Part shown: positions 60,278-64,000 of the stretch, piece by piece
Numbering within the stretch: the first letter of the stretch is position 1
Layout: every line of letters begins with the position of its first letter
Origin: Echinicola sp. 20G
Lineage (GTDB): Bacteria; Bacteroidota; Bacteroidia; Cytophagales; Cyclobacteriaceae
Assembly: GCF_015533855.1 (NCBI RefSeq)
Contig: NZ_AP024154.1
Coordinates: 2,052,501 to 2,116,500 of the forward strand
Direction of reading: 5' to 3'
DNA: 64,000 bases
Notes under the pieces: model-generated
The model's database searches: none
Seen by the model: only the letters and a program-made list of their open reading frames with translations
What the model was told of the DNA's origin: nothing
Program-made: the position numbers and the translations under genes

Positions 60278-61183
60278 ATGAAAGAAAGAAGAAAGTTTTT
60301 GAAGTTGGGTGCAGCATTTACAGCAGGTGCTTTTTTGCCATTGCAGTTTTGCTCCTCACCTAAGAAAGAAACAACCGCTATAGTTGAAGAAACGGTAGCG
60401 GAATCTGTGAAAGAAAGCATTTCGAAATTTGGTGTTCAGTTATACTCTGTGAAAGAGGATATGGCTGCAGATGCCAAAGAGACTATAAAGAAAATTGCAA
60501 GCTACGGTTACAATCAGATAGAAGGATTTGACGGAGGAAAAGGGATTTTCTGGGGAATGAAAAATACCGAATTTAAGAGTTTCACAGAAGATTTGGGTTT
60601 GGACTTTGTAGCATCGCATGCCAATGTATTTGACAATACAGAGAAACTTGCGGCAGAAGCTGGAGAGATTGGGATGAAATACCTAATCTGTCCTTGGATT
60701 GGACCTCAGGAGTCCATGGAGGAATGGAAAAAAATAGCAGATAGATTTAATGAGGTAGGCCAAATATGTAAGGACAATGGGGTGAGGTTCGCATACCATA
60801 ACCATGGCTATACATTTGAGGAATTGGAAGGCCAGATGCCGCAGGACTTTTTGTTGGAAAATACAGATCCAGAATTAGTCGATTATGAGTTGGATATCTA
60901 TTGGGCGGTTACTGCTGGTGTTGATCCTGAAGCTTATTTTGAAAAATATAAAAACAGATTTAGGCTTTGTCATGTTAAAGATAGGGAAAAAGGAGCTCCT
61001 GAAGGAAAGGCTGATGCATCTATTGTAATAGGTGAAGGAAGCATTGACTATTCTAAAGTGCTAAGGACTGCCAAGGACAATGGGATGGATTATTTCATCG
61101 TAGAGCAAGAAAAATTTGAAGGGGTAACTCCTTTAGAGGCAGCCGAGAAAAATGCAGCCTATTTGAAAAAGCTTGAAATCTAA
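60278..61183 (+). CDS. Tat-exported TIM-barrel lipoprotein, sugar isomerase/epimerase-like
   Basis: A 301-residue protein with a twin-arginine leader (MKERRKFLKLGAAFTAG) and a possible lipid-carrying Cys25 (LQFC). The AP-endonuclease-2/xylose isomerase-like barrel starts at ISKFGVQLYSVKEDM; metal-site segments include FAYHNHGYTFEE, YELDIYWAVTAG, LCHVKDRE and FIVEQEKFEG. This is the third TIM-barrel protein of the locus and the second that is exported. A terminator follows. Confidence 0.85.
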   Translation: MKERRKFLKLGAAFTAGAFLPLQFCSSPKKETTAIVEETVAESVKESISKFGVQLYSVKEDMAADAKETIKKIASYGYNQIEGFDGGKGIFWGMKNTEFKSFTEDLGLDFVASHANVFDNTEKLAAEAGEIGMKYLICPWIGPQESMEEWKKIADRFNEVGQICKDNGVRFAYHNHGYTFEELEGQMPQDFLLENTDPELVDYELDIYWAVTAGVDPEAYFEKYKNRFRLCHVKDREKGAPEGKADASIVIGEGSIDYSKVLRTAKDNGMDYFIVEQEKFEGVTPLEAAEKNAAYLKKLEI

Positions 61184-61209
61184 TAACAGCTTAAAACTAT
61201 GTGAATCTA

Positions 61210-61238
61210 AAGCAGGTCAATTTGACCTGCTTTTTTTT
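61210..61238 (+). terminator. terminator after the TIM-barrel lipoprotein gene
   Basis: AAGCAGGTCAA (61210-61220), T, TTGACCTGCTT (61222-61232), then T up to 61238. A strong intrinsic terminator. Confidence 0.9.
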
Positions 61239-61354
61239 ATCAGGTAATGGCTTGACTTTTGTTAATTCTCCTCAAGTTATCCCAACTTTTTCCTCGGGTT
61301 TATTCGTTCATAGTAATAGCGTGACATGAGTACTGGGTTTAACAAATCACCATT

Positions 61355-61981
61355 ATGAGTTTAGCCATTCCATTATTCCCTTTAAAATTAGTTGCCTTTC
61401 CCGGGGAACGTTTGAACCTCCATATTTTTGAGCCTCGCTATAAGCAGCTGGTTAGGGATTGTATCGCAGGGGAATTGCAATTTGGTATATGTGTTTTTAC
61501 AGATCGATTGATGTCACACGGTACTATGGTGAGGTTGGTGGAGGTTTACAAAGAATATGAGGACGGAAGGTTGGATATCAAGACCGAGGGTCTTGGTGTG
61601 TTTAAAATCAATACTTTTGAAAATCCTCTAGGTAGCAAGTTGTATGCGGGAGGTGAAGTAGAACTTTTGGAAGAGGATAATAAGGTTTCTGGGGGAGTTT
61701 TCAAGGAGTTTATTTTTTATTTGAGGGAAATGCTCAGGTTGATGGGGGTTGATGCTTCGGAAGGGCTTGAAAATGTGAATTCTTTTACTTTCGCCCATAA
61801 GCTAGGACTTAAACTTGAAGAGGAGTATGCCCTGATTCAGATGCAACGAGAATCTGAGAGTCTGATTTATTTAACCAATCATCTAAAAAAAATGCTCCCC
61901 ATTGCCAGGGAGCTGGAAAAAGCGAGGGAAAGGGTCAAGATGAATGGACATTTCAAGTCGCTAGACCCTCTCGATTTTTGA
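61355..61981 (+). CDS. Lon-substrate-binding-domain (LON/PUA-like) protein
   Basis: A 208-residue protein made of the N-terminal domain of Lon protease alone: IPLFPLKLVAFPGERLNLHIFEPRYKQLVRDC is diagnostic. No ATPase or protease domain follows. Function unknown; such stand-alone proteins may bind damaged proteins. The stop is five bases from the end of the convergent TPR gene. Confidence 0.88.
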   Translation: MSLAIPLFPLKLVAFPGERLNLHIFEPRYKQLVRDCIAGELQFGICVFTDRLMSHGTMVRLVEVYKEYEDGRLDIKTEGLGVFKINTFENPLGSKLYAGGEVELLEEDNKVSGGVFKEFIFYLREMLRLMGVDASEGLENVNSFTFAHKLGLKLEEEYALIQMQRESESLIYLTNHLKKMLPIARELEKARERVKMNGHFKSLDPLDF

Positions 61982-61986
61982 TGTTA

Positions 61987-62712
61987 TTATAGTCTGGAAA
62001 TGTTTTCTTTTTTTACATAAGCTTCCTTTCCTTCCCACTCTATTTGATACCAAATGTCCTCTGAGGATTTTATGGTAACCCGGTGCCCAGGGTTTACTTT
62101 TTTGATGAATTTACCAGCAGCTGTGGGTTCTCCCATGATGATAGTGGGACTGTCTTTAATGATCCCTGTTTGGGGGCTTTTCAGCAGGTTATTGCTAAGA
62201 AATGTACAAAGCAACAAGATCATGCTCGGGATAAAGTATTTTGGTTTGGTAGCCTTATTTCTCACAATGGCCAAGATTAAAGATACAACGAGCAATAAGG
62301 CAAAGAAAGAAGTGATTTCTTGTTGGTAGTCTGTAAGTAGTTTGAAAAACTGTGCTCGATCAGAAACCTCATAGCCCTTTAGGTCAAGCTGATCTGTTAG
62401 GGATTTGATTTTGCTGATTACTTTGGGGCTTGGGTTGTGGTCATAGTATTTGGAAAGGTAAAGGGTGGCATCATTGTATTGTCCCATTCCTTCCGTGATG
62501 TAGGCCATCTTTAGCAGCATGGCAGGAGAGTATGAGTCTTCAGTTTGAAGAATGTCTGAGTAGATATTGTAGGCTTCTTTGTAGCTTTTTGCGTTAAACA
62601 AAGAATCTGCTAAAATCAAACTTTTGTTATCTGCTTGACAATTAATGCTTTGCAATATGAAAGTGAAAAATATTAAAAATTTTACAATAAACTTTCGGCT
62701 GATGTTTGGCAT
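61987..62712 (-). CDS. TPR and SH3-like membrane protein
   Basis: A 241-residue envelope protein. A signal peptide (about 1-28), TPR-like helices (SLFNAKSYKEAYNIYSDIL, MGQYNDATLYLSKYYDHNP), two membrane segments (about 136-180) and a C-terminal SH3-like domain (GHRVTIKSSEDIWYQIEWEGKEAYVKKENISRL). The order resembles BatE of Bacteroides aerotolerance operons, but no bat genes are near. ATG at 62712 is used; a TTG lies two codons upstream. Confidence 0.75.
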   Translation of the reverse strand: MPNISRKFIVKFLIFFTFILQSINCQADNKSLILADSLFNAKSYKEAYNIYSDILQTEDSYSPAMLLKMAYITEGMGQYNDATLYLSKYYDHNPSPKVISKIKSLTDQLDLKGYEVSDRAQFFKLLTDYQQEITSFFALLLVVSLILAIVRNKATKPKYFIPSMILLLCTFLSNNLLKSPQTGIIKDSPTIIMGEPTAAGKFIKKVNPGHRVTIKSSEDIWYQIEWEGKEAYVKKENISRL

Positions 62713-62901
62713 TTTCAAATTGGTCTCTTAAATTTGCAGTCCAATTACGACAAAGATATAACAAAAAGCAAGTCGAAATTGACAAAAAAATGGAAGTTAA
62801 AAGTACTTCCTGGTCCAATTAATAGAGGTTTTATGATCTCATTGGCTTTGAAATATATTGGAGTGGTAAAGCAAGAAATTGCCATTCTGAGAAAATAAAA
62901 T

Positions 62902-62974
62902 GATTCCGTAGCTCAGCTGGTAGAGCAATACACTTTTAATGTATGGGTCCTGGGTTCGAGCCCCAGCGGGATCA
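62902..62974 (+). tRNA. tRNA-Lys(TTT), copy 1
   Basis: A 73-nt cloverleaf: acceptor GATTCCG/CGGGATC, D arm GCTC/GAGC, anticodon stem ATACA/TGTAT with loop CTTTTAA (anticodon TTT at 62935-62937), T arm CTGGG-TTCGAGC-CCCAG. The CCA end is not encoded. It is identical over its whole length to the copy at 63362-63434. Confidence 0.97.
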
Positions 62975-63080
62975 CAAATTTGAAATTTAAATTTGATAAT
63001 ATCTTGATTATATAATAATGAAGTTGTTAAATTTGAATTCTCAAAATAAAATTCCTTGTTAAAGTATAGGGAGAAGCTTA

Positions 63081-63155
63081 CGGGGTGTAGCGTAGCCCGG
63101 TCATCGCGCCTGCTTTGGGAGCAGGAGGTCGCAGGTTCGAATCCTGCCACCCCGA
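63081..63155 (+). tRNA. tRNA-Pro(TGG)
   Basis: Acceptor CGGGGTG/CACCCCG, anticodon stem CCTGC/GCAGG with loop TTTGGGA (anticodon TGG at 63116-63118), T loop TTCGAAT. CCA is not encoded. Second gene of the cluster. Confidence 0.97.
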
Positions 63156-63187
63156 CAATCCAGTATTACTTTGAAATATAAGTAAAC

Positions 63188-63261
63188 GGTCCTGTAGCTC
63201 AACTGGATAGAGCAACTGCCTTCTAAGCAGTAGGTTAAAGGTTCGAGTCCTTTCAGGATCA
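63188..63261 (+). tRNA. tRNA-Arg(TCT)
   Basis: Acceptor GGTCCTG/CAGGATC with one G-T pair, anticodon stem ACTGC/GCAGT with loop CTTCTAA (anticodon TCT at 63222-63224), T loop TTCGAGT. CCA is not encoded. Third gene of the cluster. Confidence 0.97.
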
Positions 63262-63264
63262 CAG

Positions 63265-63293
63265 AGCGGAAAGAAGTTTCCGCTTCTTCTTTA
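63265..63293 (+). terminator. hairpin between tRNA-Arg and the second tRNA-Lys
   Basis: AGCGGAAA (63265-63272), loop GAAG, TTTCCGCT (63277-63284), then TCTTCTTTA. A weak terminator or a processing hairpin in the tRNA transcript. Confidence 0.5.
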
Positions 63294-63361
63294 TTAAAGA
63301 TTCCGGGTTCCCATAGTTTTGGGGTGGTAGTATATGAAATTACTGCCGTTCGGAAAATCAT

Positions 63362-63434
63362 GATTCCGTAGCTCAGCTGGTAGAGCAATACACTTTTAAT
63401 GTATGGGTCCTGGGTTCGAGCCCCAGCGGGATCA
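63362..63434 (+). tRNA. tRNA-Lys(TTT), copy 2
   Basis: Identical to the 73-nt gene at 62902-62974; anticodon TTT at 63395-63397. It closes the cluster and is followed within five bases by a strong terminator. Confidence 0.97.
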
Positions 63435-63438
63435 CGAA

Positions 63439-63466
63439 AAGCCTGACTTTCGAGTCGGGCTTTTTT
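63439..63466 (+). terminator. terminator of the tRNA cluster
   Basis: GCCTGACT (63441-63448), UUCG-type tetraloop TTCG, AGTCGGGC (63453-63460) with one G-T pair, flanked by A and followed by six T (63461-63466). Confidence 0.9.
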
Positions 63467-63737
63467 GTTTTAGAATGCTTAATGATTTCTATAAGAAAAA
63501 GGGATCAAGCAATATTGAATAAAAGCTAAAAGTTGATTCAAATTAATATTCATCCTTTTAATCCCCATAATTGGGACAGGTATTGTGGTTTAAATAATTT
63601 TAAGGTAGTAGACCAATAATACTTATACCTGGTTTATCTCTCCCTTAGAAATATTGCTTGATCCAAGCTATTCATTTATTGACTGATTTAATTCTTATCG
63701 AGATAGAATTTCTGATGATATAAGGAGTTGATTAGAA
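63467..63737. other. intergenic region between the tRNA cluster and the edge gene
   Basis: About 270 AT-rich bases. I see no reading frame, tRNA or clear hairpin in it. Confidence 0.55.
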
Positions 63738-64000
63738 TTACTTATCGTTTTGTTTAAAAGTATATCCCATCTTTGAAGCATGCAAAATGCTTCCTTCTTT
63801 TGGTCGAAGAAAGTCAATTTTAGGTAAACTCCCATCTTCTTTCCGTGGTAAGGCTAACTCTGATGCGTCAAGTCCAACAAAGTCTGAATCTGAGAGGGAG
63901 ATTTCTTTTGATGAAAAAGAATTGTTTGATAGTTCACACTTTTCCAAATCAACTTGGGTAATGTGTTTTGATACTCTAGGATCATAGGATACGTTGTTTT
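63738..64000 (-). CDS. C-terminus of a pectate-lyase-like beta-helix protein (5' end outside the window)
   Basis: An open frame on the minus strand runs from the window edge to the stop at 63738; 87 codons are visible. The segment SDSDFVGLDASELALPRKEDGSLPKIDFLRP strongly recalls the C-terminal part of Bacteroidota right-handed beta-helix polysaccharide lyases (pectate lyase/PL9-like), where LPxIxFLxLxxGS is followed by LIDxG. Here the tail instead reads GSILHASKMGYTF and stops. The rest of the protein must lie to the right. Confidence 0.6.
   Translation of the reverse strand, partial: NNVSYDPRVSKHITQVDLEKCELSNNSFSSKEISLSDSDFVGLDASELALPRKEDGSLPKIDFLRPKEGSILHASKMGYTFKQNDK

Noticed and set aside
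62839..63388. Minus-strand reading frames across the tRNA cluster, e.g. one beginning MAGFEPATSCSQS
   Set aside because: These are antisense to tRNA genes and show the familiar false-protein sequences that come from reverse tRNA translation.

Overview
The window is a piece of a Bacteroidota chromosome, most probably from the family Cyclobacteriaceae (Cyclobacterium/Echinicola/Algoriphagus type); the genus cannot be fixed by eye. Reasons: moderate-to-low GC, a SusC/SusD pair, the type IX secretion gene porT next to ubiE, small Bacteroidota-restricted families (DUF5606, DUF2851, DUF6588-like, DUF5007-like), few Shine-Dalgarno sites, and several promoters of the Bacteroidota form TTTG-N19/20-TAnnTTTG.

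Layout. 1-1900: the 3' part of a 23S rRNA gene, 5S rRNA and a strong terminator, i.e. the end of an rRNA operon. 2.0-11.3 kb: housekeeping and small-molecule genes (SDR oxidoreductase, M15 dipeptidase, ThuA-like protein, esterase, cytidine deaminase, saccharopine dehydrogenase-like protein, tRNA methyltransferase, RNase HI, MarC, class-V aminotransferase, AroQ, XerD). 11.4-18.0 kb: a leftward operon SusC - SusD - fasciclin lipoprotein - DUF5007-like lipoprotein, without a degradative enzyme. 18.0-19.0 kb: about 1 kb of AT-rich non-coding DNA. 19.0-22.5 kb: a membrane diheme cytochrome c and a GH95 alpha-fucosidase. 22.8-51.8 kb: core genes (PyrD, FtsK, LolA, PyrF, TrhO, nucleoside phosphorylase, an ABC-F ATPase, PorT, UbiE, EngB, fructose bisphosphatase, aspartate kinase, a fructosamine kinase/LMW phosphatase pair, a PerR-like regulator with peroxiredoxin, KDO transferase, RsgA, PanB, monomeric isocitrate dehydrogenase).

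51.9-61.2 kb is the most coherent accessory block. Two divergent gene sets flank a 293-nt control region. Leftward: Gfo/Idh/MocA dehydrogenase, TIM-barrel isomerase/lyase-like protein, lipoprotein cytochrome c, and a DUF1080 (3-keto-disaccharide hydrolase family) lipoprotein. Rightward: an MFS transporter of the nucleoside-permease family, a Tat-exported TIM-barrel protein, a GMC flavoprotein with a C-x5-C-x3-C iron-sulfur motif, its Tat/lipoprotein small subunit, and a third, Tat-exported TIM-barrel protein. Together they look like a periplasmic pathway that oxidises a sugar or glycoside to a 3-keto form, passes electrons to cytochrome c, cleaves or isomerises the keto-glycoside and imports and reduces the product. 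This is inference from family knowledge and gene order.

61.3-64.0 kb: a Lon-substrate-domain protein, a TPR/SH3 membrane protein, a tRNA cluster Lys-Pro-Arg-Lys whose two tRNA-Lys genes are identical, and at the right edge the C-terminus of a pectate-lyase-like beta-helix protein cut by the window.
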